From: Gonocerus acuteangulatus
Lineage: Eukaryota; Arthropoda; Insecta; Hemiptera; Coreidae
Assembly: GCA_946811695.1 (NCBI GenBank)
Contig: OX328124.1
Coordinates: forward strand, 58,470,459 to 58,534,458
Direction: 5' to 3'
DNA length: 64,000 nucleotides
Part shown: positions 1-12,830 of the stretch, piece after piece
Numbering within the stretch: the first letter of the stretch is position 1
Layout of the letters: each line of letters opens with the position of its first letter
Made by a program: the position numbers and the translations under genes
The notes under the pieces: generated by a model
What the model was told of the DNA's origin: nothing
What the model saw: only the letters and a program-made list of their open reading frames with translations
Databases searched by the model: none

Positions 1-50
1 CTCAGGAACTTTGTCGCCGTAAGTCGCTTCCATAACTCTTTACCTCTGGT
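1..50 (+). repeat. R2 Helitron2-like 5' end fragment
   Basis: The first 50 bases resemble the R2 5' end (caggaactgcgtcat, then the subterminal repeat and ccataactcctta) as seen clean at 42731. Only the 5' header is recognisable and it is mutated; the rest of the element is not seen. Confidence 0.4.
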
Positions 51-960
51 GTTATTTTGAATTCATGGAAAGTGAGAAATTCCAGCTCCAAATGGACCAA
101 TTTTGCTTATACAAATATTCTTAATTCATTTATCTTATAAGCTCCAAATGTCATATTGCAAGATCAGCCGCAAGAAAACAAAAAATATGCCTGCTAGAAG
201 CACATTAATTTCAGAAGATTTTCAGATAAACCCTCATCTCCAATGAACCAATATTAATTAATGGTTAACGAAGTCCTGATCAACCAATATTGCTAGTAAA
301 CGACCTGATTATATTGGAGGGTACGTTTCTGCGGGGAATGGAGATCAGAACACCTCTACAAGATAGGTCACCAAAGAGAGTTCAAGAAACATGTCTGGCA
401 GAAATATAACGGACGTTACAACGCAAATGGAGATACTTTATTTTAAACCTCTCCAAAATATCAATGTGTACAACAAACAATTGTAGATACATACTCGTTT
501 ATTTATCTCCTTGATTACATCAAATATTATAAGGATTTTCCGTACAAATAATTGTCATAATTTCCTTCTTTATTGTCTATTAGAGGCAGGTTCATTATCA
601 ATAAACATATATTATTGACATTATTGGACTTCTATGTATACTAAAAATGTTATGGGGAAAGGTTTATAGGCGTCTTGAAAGTCTATTTAATTAGTGAATA
701 ATATTTCAGATCATGTGAGTTGTTAATAGCATCCCACATATTTCATCGTCAGTATTCAAGAGCTGTCCATTACCAATGACTCTATTAAAGGAACAATGGC
801 TTATTAGAAAGAAATTGTCTAGTCTAAAAGTTAAAAATAAAACAAATATGAAATAACGTGGAATCCCTTCGAGGATAGTAATATCCAGAACAATATTCAA
901 AGCCTCCAGTACTCATAGAGGAACATTTTTTTCGTTCCGTTTTGAACAGAAAATAAACGT
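51..960. other. No recognisable feature
   Basis: AT-rich sequence without an exon, repeat family member or RNA gene that I can identify. Short open frames here have no protein-like character. Confidence 0.5.
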
Positions 961-961
961 G

Positions 962-1002
962 TTTTTTTCACGGCGCATCGACATCTTGACCATTAGCACC
1001 GA
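962..1002 (-). repeat. SINE tail fragment
   Basis: Reads on the minus strand as ggtgctaatggtcaagatg then gatgcgccgtgaaaaaa, the shared tail of the 5S- and tRNA-headed SINEs in this window. No head is recognisable upstream. Confidence 0.5.
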
Positions 1003-2150
1003 AAGATAATATTTGTTATGTGTAAAAAGGAACTTGAAATTTAAATAAATAAATATTTTATATTTTTTATCACTTTCCACCAATATGTATTTGTATGTAT
1101 GTATTTATATTTTCATGCAGACAGTATTTTTATTATGTGGAATTTAAATTTGGCGCATTACTCATGAAGGGTTGCCGAACTCAGGTCTAGAATAAATGAA
1201 AGGTCGCCTTAATTTGGTACTCCTGGCAAGCTTCTGCTTCGTTATTTGTCTGTACTCCCACCCTAAACGCAGTATTTAATAGGACGAGTCTTATAGCGAA
1301 CGAAGGAAGTTTTTTTTTAAATTTTAAAAGTTTTCAAGACTTATTGGATTGTGAGTACGGTAGCGCCCCATTTCACCATATTGGCCTCCACGTTAGTTTT
1401 TGGGCCGTTGCCGAAAGAGGTAAGTGAAGTTGGTGTCATGGTTAGGCAATGAAGCAAACGACCAGTTATCTGATAGGACAGCGTTGAAGGATTCAGTGTC
1501 CAGTGGTAGTTGAAGTAGTTGTCAATCAGAGTGTTAAATTGTATAAATTGAGCCAGTTATATCAATTCTTCATTAAGCACATAATAATTGGTATTTTCAC
1601 TACGTAATTACCTTTTTTAGGGGGGGGGGTGCTAATACCATTTAGGATGATCTAAGTGCATACAAATTTTGTTGAGAGTAAAAGCCAATCAAGCGAAATA
1701 AGATAATAAAAGATCCAATACAAAATATCTTTGTTGTTTTGTATTTTTGTTTATATGTTTTTGGTTTGTTTTTTATAACCAAAGAGAAAGTGACAAACAA
1801 TTTCTTATGCCATTATTATACCAAGTATCTGAAGAATACAATTATTTTACCATAAATCAATTATTCTGTTCAATGGGAAAAATTGTTTCATTGAAAACGA
1901 GAAAGAAATGATAGAGGAAGGCAAAAAAAAAGTGAGAAAGCTGTTTTCTATCGATATCTTAGATTCATTTGAAAATCCCTGAAATATCGGCATTGCGTTA
2001 GATAAAGTTAGCAAAATATTAGATAGAATAATAGTTTTTCTTGAAAAATCCGGTTTATGTCAAAATATATACATGCAAAATACGTATAAATAAATAAATA
2101 AGTAAAATGTACAAAACATATAATAAAAAATGATAGTAAGTGTAGTATAT
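1003..2150. other. No recognisable gene; isolated donor-like site
   Basis: AT-rich sequence. A textbook donor (gaaagag|gtaagtg at 1421-1422) occurs, but the open frame before it has no Met and no recognisable protein, so no exon is called. Confidence 0.4.
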
Positions 2151-2159
2151 TCGGTATAG

Positions 2160-2216
2160 TAACTACGGGCGGGCAATGATGACCTTGCATTTGTTGCCCT
2201 TAAGCACAAGTAAACA
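2160..2216. repeat. Short dispersed repeat with GGGCAA/TTGCCC arms
   Basis: Contains gggcaatgatgaccttgc followed by ttgcccttaa. A second copy with the same order is at 45483-45520. The two arms can pair. Probably a SINE tail module; no head is seen. Confidence 0.35.
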
Positions 2217-2639
2217 AGCAACTAACTACGGGATTGTAATATATACATTATTTAAAAGAAAATGAATCAAGAAATAATGAGTGGTAAAAATATAAAAAAC
2301 ATTCATACAAAGCACAAAAACACTAATACATTATGAAAGCTAACCAAGCATAGGCAACAAGAAAATCATAACCTTGAGGTGTTTGCCCTAAAACTCCAAA
2401 AAAATCTAAATCAACCTCTCTCCATGATCTTACTTAATGTATACTTATTATAGAAGTATAAAGACAAAGTGAAAAAAGAGAGAACACTTTGAGAGAGTGT
2501 TACTAATGCTAATCATAAATATTATAATACCAAACATGACAATAAATCATAAAGAAGAAAAAAAAAGTACTTCAACAAAACATTAAGTCTATATAACTTA
2601 AAAAAAAACAAAAAAACATGATACCAAAGAAATACACTA

Positions 2640-2788
2640 CATCGGCACCTACGCCATTAGCGGCGGTTTATCTATAGGTTATCACCCTTCTTAAACATTC
2701 ATGATTCCTAAACATCTGCTGCAGGCGAGACTCGAATAGCTGACAGGAATCGGATATGCTCTCCACCCTACCACGGAAAGGCCCAATT
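2640..2788 (-). repeat. tRNA-headed SINE (minus strand)
   Basis: On the minus strand a tRNA-like head (ggtagggtggagagc as box A-like, attcgagtctcg as box B-like) leads into aagggtgataacctatagat and then ccgctaatggcgtaggtgcc. That body and tail match the modules of the 5S SINEs at 20045 and 50421. It is decayed. Confidence 0.55.
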
Positions 2789-2959
2789 GTATCATTATAT
2801 CATAAAAAATTAGTTGTCTAAAAATTTATAAACTTGTAAACCATCTTTAGAAAGAATGGATGCGGTTAGAAATTCTCGTAATTCAAAGTATTTTTATATT
2901 ATATGTTTTAAAAGTTTAAAATAAATAATTAATTTAATAATGAGGAATCTTTCTTGCAG

Positions 2960-3087
2960 AATGGACACGAGGTTATGAATTGCCGACAATTGGACTGCGC
3001 AGTCAACCTAGCCAATGTCCTATGCTTTGGCGGGCTCGCCTACATCACTCTACTTCTCAGCCTTTATTTAAGGTGTTCCAAAAGCAG
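2960..3087 (+). CDS. Sur: SUR-like ABCC transporter, exon with TMD0 helix 1
   Basis: Seen: a polypyrimidine-rich acceptor ending ttcttgcag precedes a 128-nt open exon, which is followed by the strong donor gtaaga. Read in phase 0 it encodes about 42 residues: a short extracellular stretch with two Cys (NCRQLDCAVNLANVL) and then a hydrophobic helix ending in LYLRCSKS. Two bases (AG) are left over and are completed by the first base of the exon at 15374. Family knowledge: sulfonylurea receptors (ABCC8/9, fly Sur) start with a five-helix TMD0 domain that contacts the Kir6 pore, and a Cys in the same position precedes helix 1. Inference: this is the second coding exon, and the initiator exon lies upstream and was not found. 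Another ABCC protein with a TMD0 (MRP1 or MRP7 type) is possible, but SUR fits better because of the next exon. Confidence 0.68.
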
Positions 3088-4649
3088 GTAAGAATTCGGA
3101 TTGAAAAAGGATTAATATTATTTTTATGTAATTACATTTATTATTTATTTTTGTTAGTAGCAGGTGCTAGGTTATAGAAGAACATCTGCTATCACTAGCA
3201 CTACGATCTCTCGTGATGTCTACGCCTTTCCTGTCGAGCCTGCATGTCGACGTAAGGCTGGACGCAGTAGTAGACCACATAGGAACCGCTGTCCCCGGTC
3301 TCAACATTATTAATTTTTTCTTATTCAAACTCTGCTTATAATAATGATTGTAAACGTTAGAAAATTTAGTTAGACTGGCTTTAATTTGAGCTCATCTGCT
3401 ACCAGTTTAGGCGACTTAACCAAATTGCCAGACCGGCTTTATTCATACCACAGAATCCTCCTCTAAGGGGCCAAAACGTTAGATAGATGGCAAAGAGCTA
3501 TCTCTATCTGAAGCCAGACGATGTGACTCTCTTATTATATGGTCTATAATAGCTGCACTTACTACAATTTTAATGCATTCTCACTGTAGTTGGCCTTAAG
3601 AGTACTCAACATGCCATATTGTGATATGATGCCCGATTGCCAACCCTCCAGAGAGAGCAGAGTTCAAATCTCAACTCAATAGTTGGTATTTGAAAAGGAC
3701 AGAGTATGCCGTTCTGTGTAATATACAGTGGTTTACTTAATAAAAATAATAATACTGTTTTGTGTACAAGTTATATAGAGCGAATTGCCTTAGAAGCGGA
3801 TGATCGTCAATAAATAAAATAAGAATTGTTATAATGCGGGGAAAAAATGAAAAGATAAAATTCTTCAAATTTATTGGCCCTCAAAATTTTACGAAATTGC
3901 CAGTAATTTGAAGTCTTAATTTTGACGTCTCTTAAAAGACAACTTTCTGTAAAACTGGCGACGATTTTTGAACCTGAACGGATAAATTAATTTTTAAAAC
4001 TGATAACAGTAAAATTATTTATATATGAGACCAAATCAAAAACATTAAAAGCATAGAACCCCCACCCAAATATTAAACATGTTCAAAACGTGGAATTTTT
4101 GTTATAGTGCTATGGGAAAACCATGAACATAATTCGCTAAATGTAAATTACGAAGAGGCTAGAATTAAAGCAGGTCTTTCGATAAAATTAGTAGTTCCCT
4201 TAACCATTGTTTAAGATAGAAGAAATAAATATTTTTGTTCTTCTGAAATGTTGAATTTCCCAACGAGCGTTACCTATTAAAAGTAGATTTTCGAAAGATA
4301 AACCCTTAGAATTCTAAGTGGTTCCTAAAAGCCCCTAAAGCCCTTTTACCTGCTGTTTACATCTAAATGTAAATTCCAAGGTCGATTCCTGACTGTCTCA
4401 TCTCGAGCCATTATTGTTTTCCCCCTTTGTTGATATAGTATCCCTAAGAATCAGATGTAAATCCACACGAAACACTTGTAATTCCCCTTGATAGGACAGG
4501 CGACACGGTCGGGCGCGTCTCAAACCAAAGGTTGGAAACCGGTTTGGTGCTAAGCTATAAAATAAATACATATTTCGACACAATAGGATTAAATGAGGTG
4601 ACAACGTACTTGGATGTCAGGTATCTTTCTTTACTTTACTTTTCTACTT

Positions 4650-4855
4650 TTTTTTTTTACAATAAATCGACTACCAAGGTCAACAGGAAGTCTACTGGTT
4701 AACACTCTATATAAATGTCCATAGTCAATTAGACAGCACTTTCAACGAGCCCTTCTCTAATAAGAGGTCAACCAAGGCGCATTCCATACCGCGCCTCAAA
4801 GCCCTTACTAAATTACGCAAACCACTGTGCCACCGCAGGGCTCTCAATATTAATA
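4650..4855 (-). repeat. Decayed tRNA-derived SINE
   Basis: A T-run at the left end and, on the minus strand, gccctgcggtggcacagtgg followed by ggttgacctc. These resemble Pol III boxes A and B of a tRNA head. The tail is too diverged to assign to a subfamily. Confidence 0.4.
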
Positions 4856-4957
4856 GTAACAGCAGCATATGAATTATTTTAAAAGCATAATAAATAATTG
4901 GAAATATAACTTAATGTAAATAGGTAGAATTAAAGAAGAGTAGAACCTACCAAATTA

Positions 4958-5245
4958 TTTTTTATTTTAATGCCACGCTTCGGTCTATATTGTCCTTCTT
5001 CAGGCATAATACTGCAGTAATTTCACAATTTTAATTAATATTAGTTATGAATTATTACAAATTAATATATTAAATTACTAGGCAATATTAATATCAAGTC
5101 ATGCCTTCAAGTCATACCTTCTCCTTGATATTAATATTGTCTAATAATTTGTGATAATTCTAACAAATATTAATATAAAAAATAAATAAATTACAGTATT
5201 GTGCCTAAGGAAGGACAATGACGTCCGAAACGTTGCATTAAATTG
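4958..5245. repeat. Palindromic element with hammerhead-like cores at both ends
   Basis: The left end read on the minus strand gives cctgaagaaggac...gaccgaagc, and the right end on the plus strand gives cctaaggaaggac...gtccgaaacg; both run into gcattaaa. AT-rich arms fold back toward a centre near 5100. The conserved CUGANGA, helix and GAAA order resembles a hammerhead core as found in Penelope-like elements, but essential positions vary. Confidence 0.45.
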
Positions 5246-5252
5246 TATAAAA

Positions 5253-5420
5253 AAAACAGCCCCGTAAAAAGGCCATGAGGCCAAGATGGGCAGATACTAT
5301 AGAGGTATCTGATTCATGACCATACGGCATACTAAGGAGAGTTTGGTCAGTACTATCCTCCGTCCGCCTGGGTTTCCCCTTTTCAAGTACCATTAATAAA
5401 TTAATTATAGGCTGGGTGCA
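5253..5420 (-). repeat. SINE-B 3' portion
   Basis: Minus strand matches the body of the tRNA-headed SINE at 17219-17512 (the accatacggca and atctgattc blocks, and a tail at ggcctttttacgg). The tRNA head is missing. Confidence 0.55.
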
Positions 5421-6016
5421 TTAAATTGTATAATGAACAATAATTTAGAAGGTCCACGACTCATCTTCAATTCTTCCTATCTCATATGAATATACCTTGC
5501 CACAATCTTCTTAACTTTATTTATTAATAGAAATATTTTTTAGTTCTAAACCGAAATTATTTTTAAATTTCTTTACCTTTTTCTAGACGATAATTTTTGT
5601 TATTTTGACACAAAAATGAATATTATTGCTTGTACGATGCGTTGCAGGTCAAATGATTGATAAAATTTAGAAAAATTTTCCATAACGAAATAACTCCAGA
5701 TTTCCAGACAGTGACAGCACTCTTGGTACAGCTAGACCCTTAAAGCATTACTAAAAAATATATAGGCGCTTTGGATCGATAATGTTTCAAATAGACACAC
5801 TGATGATGTACCTGTTCTTCTAAACAAAAAAAAAAAAAGAAAAAGAAAAATGTTCGCACTATGAACCGGCTATTTTTACAACTAGACGAACTGATCATGG
5901 TGAAAGTATTGCTTAAAAAAGAAAAAAGAAATATGTAGAGTCGAATTTTGATTTATCTGTTTACATATCCTCGTCGCAGAATGGCTACACGAAAGTAACA
6001 CTTTAAGAATAAAAAT
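5421..6016. other. No recognisable feature
   Basis: AT-rich intronic sequence with A-rich runs near 5825. No feature identified. Confidence 0.5.
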
Positions 6017-6914
6017 TCCGTCACGCAGGAGCTGCATAACTAAGCACTTTCCTCAGAATTTGGGTAGTGTAGACTGCTTTCCAGAACGATTTGCTTAAAA
6101 TATCCTACATAAATAAAATAAAAACATGAATAGTTCTCTTTTAAATTTGTAATGAGTAACTGATCAATTATTAATTTGCTTCCAGAGTTATGTTTACACA
6201 TGGTACCTACTACACTACGTAATAAATACAAAAAACCTCATATTATCGTATTTTGATCTAACGCAGGAACAGGATACAGTCCCTCTAGATACAAAGCGCT
6301 CCTTGCGGCGGCTTTGTGAACCTACGTCTGGCGGGCTTTTCTATTGAAATATATTACAAAGTAAACCCCCGCTTTCCGATTGACCGATTCAGCTCATTTT
6401 TACAACACTTCTTTCTCATGAGTTACCCACGACGTATACCGCCTTTCGTTTCAATACTGCAGAAATTACGACCGGTATGAGTATATTAGGAATTTGGGTC
6501 CGGAGTAAACCCCCCCCCTTCTAATGAACCGATTTAGTTTATTTTTACAACACATATTAACCTGTAGATTACCACTACGAATACCGAGTTTCCTCGAAAT
6601 ATACCAAAAATCACGGCTGGTAGTGGCGAATTGGTATTGTGGGTCCGGAGTAAACCCCCCCTCCTAATGAACCGATTTAGTTCATTTTTATATCTCACTT
6701 TTCTCTCTATATTACCACTACGAATACCAAGTTTCGTTGAAATATAACAAATATTACGGCTGACATGGTCAAATTAGTGTTTTGGGTAAACCCCCCCCTT
6801 CCGGTGGGACCGACTTTGGTGGTTAACGAACTCGTTCAATCGTTTGCTAATTGAATGCTATATACCAAGTTTCGTGACGAAAAAACAAAAACTCTGGCCG
6901 CTATCGTGTTAACA

Positions 6915-6953
<39 letters not shown>

Positions 6954-7074
6954 TTTAACGGGGGTCATTTTCGGTGTCTACTAGGTAGGATCGATAAAGA
7001 TTTGAAGAAATTTTTCAAAAATTCCGTCATGAGTCCAACCTCAATAGCTACTTTCCTTCGGAGGAAAGTGCTAA
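6017..7074 (+). mobile_element. R1 Helitron2/HINE-like element, full-length copy
   Basis: Seen: the 5' end TCCGTCACGCAGGAGCTGC is followed 24 nt in by TAAGCACTTTCCTC (6041-6054). The 3' end is the hairpin ctactttccttcggaggaaa closing on GTGCTAA, so the 3' terminal repeat is the complement of the internal 5' one. Inside are about four copies of a roughly 140-bp module that begins at gggtccggagtaaaccc, then a (TA)n tract (6919-6949). There is no transposase or Rep/helicase coding. The short open frames inside are conserved between copies only because the DNA is. Family knowledge: asymmetric terminal repeats, a 3' hairpin and a CTRR end define Helitron2/Helentron-type ends, and central tandem modules are typical of HINE/DINE-1 non-autonomous elements. 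The superfamily name is inference. Confidence 0.75.
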
Positions 7075-7235
7075 AACAATGCACATTTAGTCTTGAGTAA
7101 TATTTTCAGTAGGTACCTAAAATAAATTGTGTATGTGAATACACGCAAATAAACAAATAATTAAGATAAACACCATAACTCTATAATAAAATGTTTTGAA
7201 TATTTTCAAGACTAATTCTTCTGAAAAAAGGCATG

Positions 7236-7432
7236 ATCGTATCGTCGATACAAATGCAACGTATCGAATGTGAAAAAACGCATTTTTCATTTTAAATCTT
7301 TACTGAACCACAGTTAAAAGGTCGAATCTGCCTACTATTTGACTGCCCAAAAGCAAAGTAATAAATAAAAGTATTTTCACTCTTGAAAGTGGTGATTTTC
7401 ACATTCGTTAGTTTGCATTTGTATCGACGATA
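7236..7432. repeat. Small palindromic element
   Basis: atcgtcgatacaaatgcaa near 7236 and its complement at the right end (about 7410-7432) flank a 120-bp centre. The arms extend further through the cgaatgtgaaaa stretch. No target duplication was resolved. MITE-like. Confidence 0.5.
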
Positions 7433-7835
7433 TTGTTTCTATTGCCTAATAGTTTTGACGGCCTCGCATATATTCTTGATCTATTTTCGCCTTGATCCAT
7501 TCTAAAAGCTGCCTAGACGGCTATATCTACAGAGCTGGATGTATCTAGCCAGCTAGGTGTCAGGACAGAAGGGCCTATAGCTAGCTTGCTGCACTGTCTG
7601 AACCTGACCTAAAAATAATGTCACGGTCTTTAACCCGTCCGATAAACCTTCTCATCGCTCGACAAACACACTCACGGGTGGCGAGTATTCGGCCTTTCAA
7701 GAATAACAAAATTACTTATATACAGAAGCAGATTGCGTCCCGTAAATTACAAAAAGAAATAAGAATAAGATTTATTTATTTCCTAATATTTATTACCTAA
7801 TTTTCCAGATTAATTGATCTAAAAATTAAAAAAAA

Positions 7836-8025
7836 AAATCTTAAAGTTGTGGGTTCGATTCCCACAAGAGGTGATGGTGTTTCTTTCGATAAAAGAAATT
7901 CACTAGGCCTATCCTGGCTACAAAAGTAGAAATGTTCCAAAAATGCTTTCATAAGTGCAGCATCAATAGTTTTTTTTTTTTTATTAAGGTGCTTCGACTG
8001 CAAGGGCCATTAGCACCGCTAGTAG
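7836..8025. repeat. SINE-C fragment and opposite SINE tail
   Basis: gtgggttcgattcccac (box B of the SINE-C head) is followed by the cctatcctggcta body, then by a T-run and a minus-strand SINE tail (ggtgctaatggccctt). It looks like two abutting SINE fragments in opposite orientation. Confidence 0.45.
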
Positions 8026-8149
8026 TTTTACATAGATTTGACCAGCTGAATTAAAAATCTGGGAAATGCTTACCTACCGTTACTTATTAGTTTGGAAAGC
8101 TATTTAGCTAGTTATGTTAAACGAGAACAAAAATGTCTAAAATCTAATA

Positions 8150-8900
8150 ATACTATTTCGCTAGTTTCACAACACTCCTTTCTTATCAGTTGGGCACATA
8201 GAGAGTATAAAGTAGTAATAGTTTCCTTGGAAGGAAGCAAAAATAATGGCCGCTCAAATTAAATATTTGATTTCGGAATAAACCTACACTCCTAATGGAC
8301 CGATTTTGATTATTTTCACAATAGATCTATCCCATAAGTTGGACATGATATATACAGAGTTAGATGAGATTTAAGATCTGAGTACCCTAACAAAAAAGCC
8401 ACAATATTGTACCCTTTATAAAGAGTACGTTTTTGAGTCCATATGCTTGCAGGTACTCGTTTTATAGGTTCCTTGTCATAGGAAAATGAATGAAACCATT
8501 TTGAAAGCAATATCTGAAAACCGTTTTCGAGAAACTTTGAAACACCTACTTTTCCAAACTAATTTTCAGCTTGGGTATTCAGAAACGAATGATTGAGTTA
8601 GAACTTGTTCCAGATGTTCCACATTCATCAAATCTAGAATACCAATTTAAATTTTGGTTGCAGTTGGAGGTAAGGAAGTATTAGGAAAAAAAATTATTAT
8701 TGGGCATGAAAATTATTCGGATCTTAGTATATTTTCTAAAATATTTAGTATATTTTCATAAATTTAATAATAATAAAATGTTTCGAAAACAGTTGGGAAA
8801 TCGTAGCACGTGAACGTGTCTATTTATAAGCTTACTAAATGTCCTACAAAAACGGTTCAAATGTAATTTTCAATGGGGTGATGTCAATGGGGAGAAAGAA
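8150..8900 (-). repeat. Degenerate R1-module and R2 relics
   Basis: 8150-8390 resembles the R1 internal module (ctaatggaccgatttt, then ttttcacaa). 8400-8900 on the minus strand resembles R2 interior sequence (an aaaaagagtac-type block and a gaaaacggttttcgaga-type block). Both are strongly mutated, so they are old copies. Confidence 0.4.
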
Positions 8901-8941
8901 GTGCTTAAAACTTCTAAATTGGTAGTTTTGTTCTTTTCAAC

Positions 8942-8942
<1 letters not shown>

Positions 8943-8997
<55 letters not shown>
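8943..8997. repeat. Poly-T run of about 55 nt
   Basis: Uninterrupted T tract. No SINE head is recognisable on its side, so it may be an isolated tail or an expanded homopolymer. Its length in the assembly may be unreliable. Confidence 0.9.
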
Positions 8998-9002
<5 letters not shown>

Positions 9003-9750
9003 TGGGCTTAACAGTAAAATGAGTAATTTAGCAAAACATGGTAACATTGTTATAATGTTTCCAAGAGCGAATGTTGAGAAGTAATATGGAGTAATTTCCG
9101 CTTATGATAAAATCAGTTTCCTGTTGTGGCACTTACATTATCTTATATTACTTCTCTTTGAGATTTTATTTTTTTACGAAACATCAAACCCTACCAATAA
9201 ATGCTTCTATTTCTTTACTATTGGCACTAGGGATATGAAAGAATCCTGGATGAGGCAGTTCTTGCGAGTTGGACTTTTTTTTTTGTTGAATCGCACGTTT
9301 AGATTTCACAATTTTCACTCTTAATTTCAGTAATTGTAAAAGGGATTATATTAGTTTACGGATTAATTAATTTTATGCAGCTGATACCGTCAGTCGTTCG
9401 ATACACACTAGCCAAAGATTTACTTTCAGGCTGTCCTTTAAGAAGACAGTCTAAAAGTACATCCTTTACACAAAAATTTTGTTTAAAGAAAATTATTGTG
9501 TAAATAGATTTAATCCTGAATGAAGACTGAATCCTCAGACATACTGACACCGAGGGATTTAGGCAACAGGAAATCCTTAGGATTCTTGGCATTGACCTCG
9601 CATGGGAAGACGGCTGCTTCTTTCTTTCCTTAGGCTCCTATTTATGTCAGGGAATTTATATATATAGTACGTCCTAGAATATTTCGTAATTTCCCATTTA
9701 ATTATTTTGAATGATAAAAGATATCCAGTTCAGAAGCTCTATATGTATAA

Positions 9751-9752
<2 letters not shown>

Positions 9753-9790
<38 letters not shown>
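9753..9790. repeat. (AC)n microsatellite
   Basis: About 19 AC units followed by atatat. Confidence 0.95.
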
Positions 9791-9796
<6 letters not shown>

Positions 9797-9799
9797 TAT

Positions 9800-11930
9800 G
9801 TATGTATCTAAGTATGTCTAATTTTCTATAAGTATCTAAGAATGTCTCATAAAAAACAAGGTTTCTGTAGGCGGATTCTGCTGGTTAACGTGAAGTTTTC
9901 TAGTTGGCTGTTTCCGCATCGAGTCTACGTCGGTTTCTGCCTTTTTGGGGACGTTGGAAACACGCTAACAAAAAAAAAGCTAAGAAAGAAAAACAATTTA
10001 TTTTACCTGGAAGGCTCTGTAAAATATACGTAAACATTATTTTTCAAAAAGCGACAAAATTATTTTTGATAGAAACTTTCCCGTACAATTTATGTTTAGT
10101 ACTTCCCAGCTATTTTATTTAGTTTAAGTTAACTTTTAGAGCTCAATCTATGAATATTTACAAAAAGATACCGTATAATGTTAGGTGAAAATATGATATA
10201 GGATCTTTTAAAAGGCCCTATATTAGGTTTATTGTGTCTAAAATGTATTAAAACACCCAGCGTATATTATCTGTCAGACCAAAGAATCGAAATGAGACTG
10301 GACAATAAAAGATAAAAGAAAGAAGGAGAAAGAGGAGATCCGTGCTATATTTAAAATCCTTGACACTAAAATAATTCTAGCCTTTAACATCTTCAAAAAC
10401 CTTTACAATTCCAACTAGCTCTAAAAATGAAATATATCCGATCTCTTTTTTGATAAAAATTATGTTTTCGGCTATCGTCGAACAAAACAAAACAACACTA
10501 AATTCAATAATAAACCATCGAGTGTCTTGAGTTCTTTAAAACTTAGTGAATTCATTTTTAGTTGTGGGCATCTGCAACAACGGCGATTCGCCCAATGCAA
10601 TTTTGACATGTACATTCAAAGGTAACTGCATTCCACTCTAACTTAGCTGATTTACTATGAGTATAATATTTAAATACATACAACAGGTGGTGGTAAAAGA
10701 TTACCTTTTGACTAAAAGCCCGACTAGCACGTACTGCGTCAGCTTGGCTTGTTTTATTTTGGAATGGAATCGAGAGTTCCGTAATGTCAAGAGCCGTTTT
10801 CTCCGATTGGCCCTATCAGGATTTACGCACGAACCGAGTAGGACAATTATGGGGCTTTCGATTGAGTTTCTTTAACGTGCTCCGATTTCTCAACCGCTAT
10901 CGTTGCGAAAAGCGTACGAAAAGTATAAAACTGCGTATGTCCCTTGATGAAATATTTTAGGTTTAATTCAATACCTCACATGTAAATATCTATAAACGTG
11001 TATTTGGAAGTGTACGAGTATTAACTCATAAGCGCTATGATTTTTTCGCACGAATTTCTACGAAAATCAACATTGTTTTTGCAACAGATCGGATTCTGCC
11101 TTGTTAAGGGATTTGATAGTCCGTTTCAGAGAATTTCTTTTTTAGCCGATTTGTATCGAAATGAGTCAATTTTTGTGCGTTCAAAAATACTGCATAATTG
11201 TATACATTTAAATGTACAGAAGTGTACAATACTCCAGTACCTATCCTAACTTGAAGAAATAATCGTTTTGAAAGATGCTAAAAAATGAAAGCTTAGCTGA
11301 GCACTACAGGTGACATTCTAAAATAGAAAGCTCTTGGGGCTTAAAAATAAAGATTTGTGCTTTCAAATAATGTCTTTCACATATTATATTTTAGAAAATT
11401 AACTCACCTGAAATAGATACGAACACTAGATTTCCATATTTAAGCTCGTGTGCGTTGCAAACTACACTACTGTGCATCATAGCACAGCATGACAAGTTAA
11501 TTCATCAAATGTAGCAGAAGTTTCAAACGGGCAGCAGGGATTACAGTGCAGAAGTAATTTAAAAAGAAAAAAAATGAAACTTATGAAATCGACACAAATA
11601 GTAGTAGGAGAAAGAAATTGATCTAATCGAAAATTGATGATTTCTTGATTGGAAATATTTCAACAATTTGAAAGAATGGCGAATAGTTGTAAACGATAAA
11701 AATATAAGCAAACATATTTACCGTCAAAAGAAAAGCGAAACGCAGTTCTTTTGAAAGTATTGACAAAAATTCAGACCAATTTTATACATTTAAAAAAAAA
11801 AGTAAAACTGCCTGTAAGGATCTTGGAATAATTATCTGGAAATATCACAGTATAATAAGAAACTCTTTCAGTTGAATTGAAGATAAATTAACGGAACAAT
11901 AAACCTAATATTGTGTTTAAGAAGTAAAAT
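9800..11930. other. No recognisable gene
   Basis: Intronic AT-rich DNA. A short R2-like stretch (ggcggattctgctggttaac at about 9870) is the only family match. Open frames of 60-72 codons lack recognisable protein features. Confidence 0.45.
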
Positions 11931-11934
11931 ATAG

Positions 11935-12065
11935 TTCGTGGAGAGATTAGAACCAGCTGCCTGTTTGCGCCATTGTTTCAATCATGACTTAGCCCGGACA
12001 GGGGAGGGCTCCTTTGCTTACACTAGCTGCCAATATTCTCAATTTTAGCTCCTGATAAGCCGCAC
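11935..12065 (-). repeat. Possible tRNA-derived SINE relic
   Basis: Minus strand contains gccctcccctgtccgggcta, then after about 40 nt gctggttctaatctc, a box B-like motif. Weak evidence: no tail or target duplication found. Confidence 0.3.
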
Positions 12066-12639
12066 TGAAGGTGCAAATACCAGTAGAGCTGGAATTAATA
12101 AATGATTTTTATTAATTTACGTATTTTATTTATTAACGTTGTGCCCTATAAGTGAATGAATTTAATTTGTTGAACGACTGATGAATAGTGTGTTAATAAC
12201 TGCTTTGTTTAAAAAAAAAAAAAAGGCAAATCATATCATACGGAGGCAAGTATTCTCGTTTCGACTTCTTAAGCAGTCGTACATTTATGACTTGCAAGAA
12301 GCATTAATCACCAGCACATATTCCTATTTAGACGTGACACCAGGTGACCCAAGCATTGGACTGACTAGGTGAAGTTGGTATAGGCTGAGGTTAGACGCAA
12401 GAGGTCGGCAATTTGCCTGTGACCTCAGTACATCCCCTACACCTCAATTACATAGCCTAGATATATTGCCTCGTGACCTAGATCGTTAAAAATATTCGCC
12501 GGCATTGTTTTAGGTATCAAGCTTTCAAGAGGTGCTAATTCTTTAGGGGGCATTTCCCTCTTCAAATTTGTACTGAATCTTCGAAATTGGAGATGAATTA
12601 AACGTACCAATGAAATTTTGAGGTGGTTTGATTGCTGAG

Positions 12640-12830
12640 TATTGATTTCCAAGCCATCTTCAGGGCTATGAGAAGAAAAAGAGCAGACCTGTCTGAAAGT
12701 TGCTAAATCATTGATGGACTAATCTAGCGACTTCGAAACGGATCAGTTCTTCCTCTTCTAGTAGCCATGATGAAGGCTTGAAAATCAAGTCGAAATGTCG
12801 GAACAAATAAAAACTCACTTTTTATTCGAA
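12640..12830. repeat. Inverted pair of hammerhead-like motifs
   Basis: Minus strand at 12640-12670 reads ccctgaagatggcttgg; plus strand at 12763-12805 reads catgatgaaggcttg, then caagtcgaaatgtcgg. Same layout as the palindrome at 4958-5245. Confidence 0.4.

Noticed and set aside
1367..1421. Possible first exon of the transporter, ending at a perfect donor gtaagtg
   Set aside because: The phase-0 frame before the donor has no Met and does not resemble the expected short extracellular N-terminus with a Cys.
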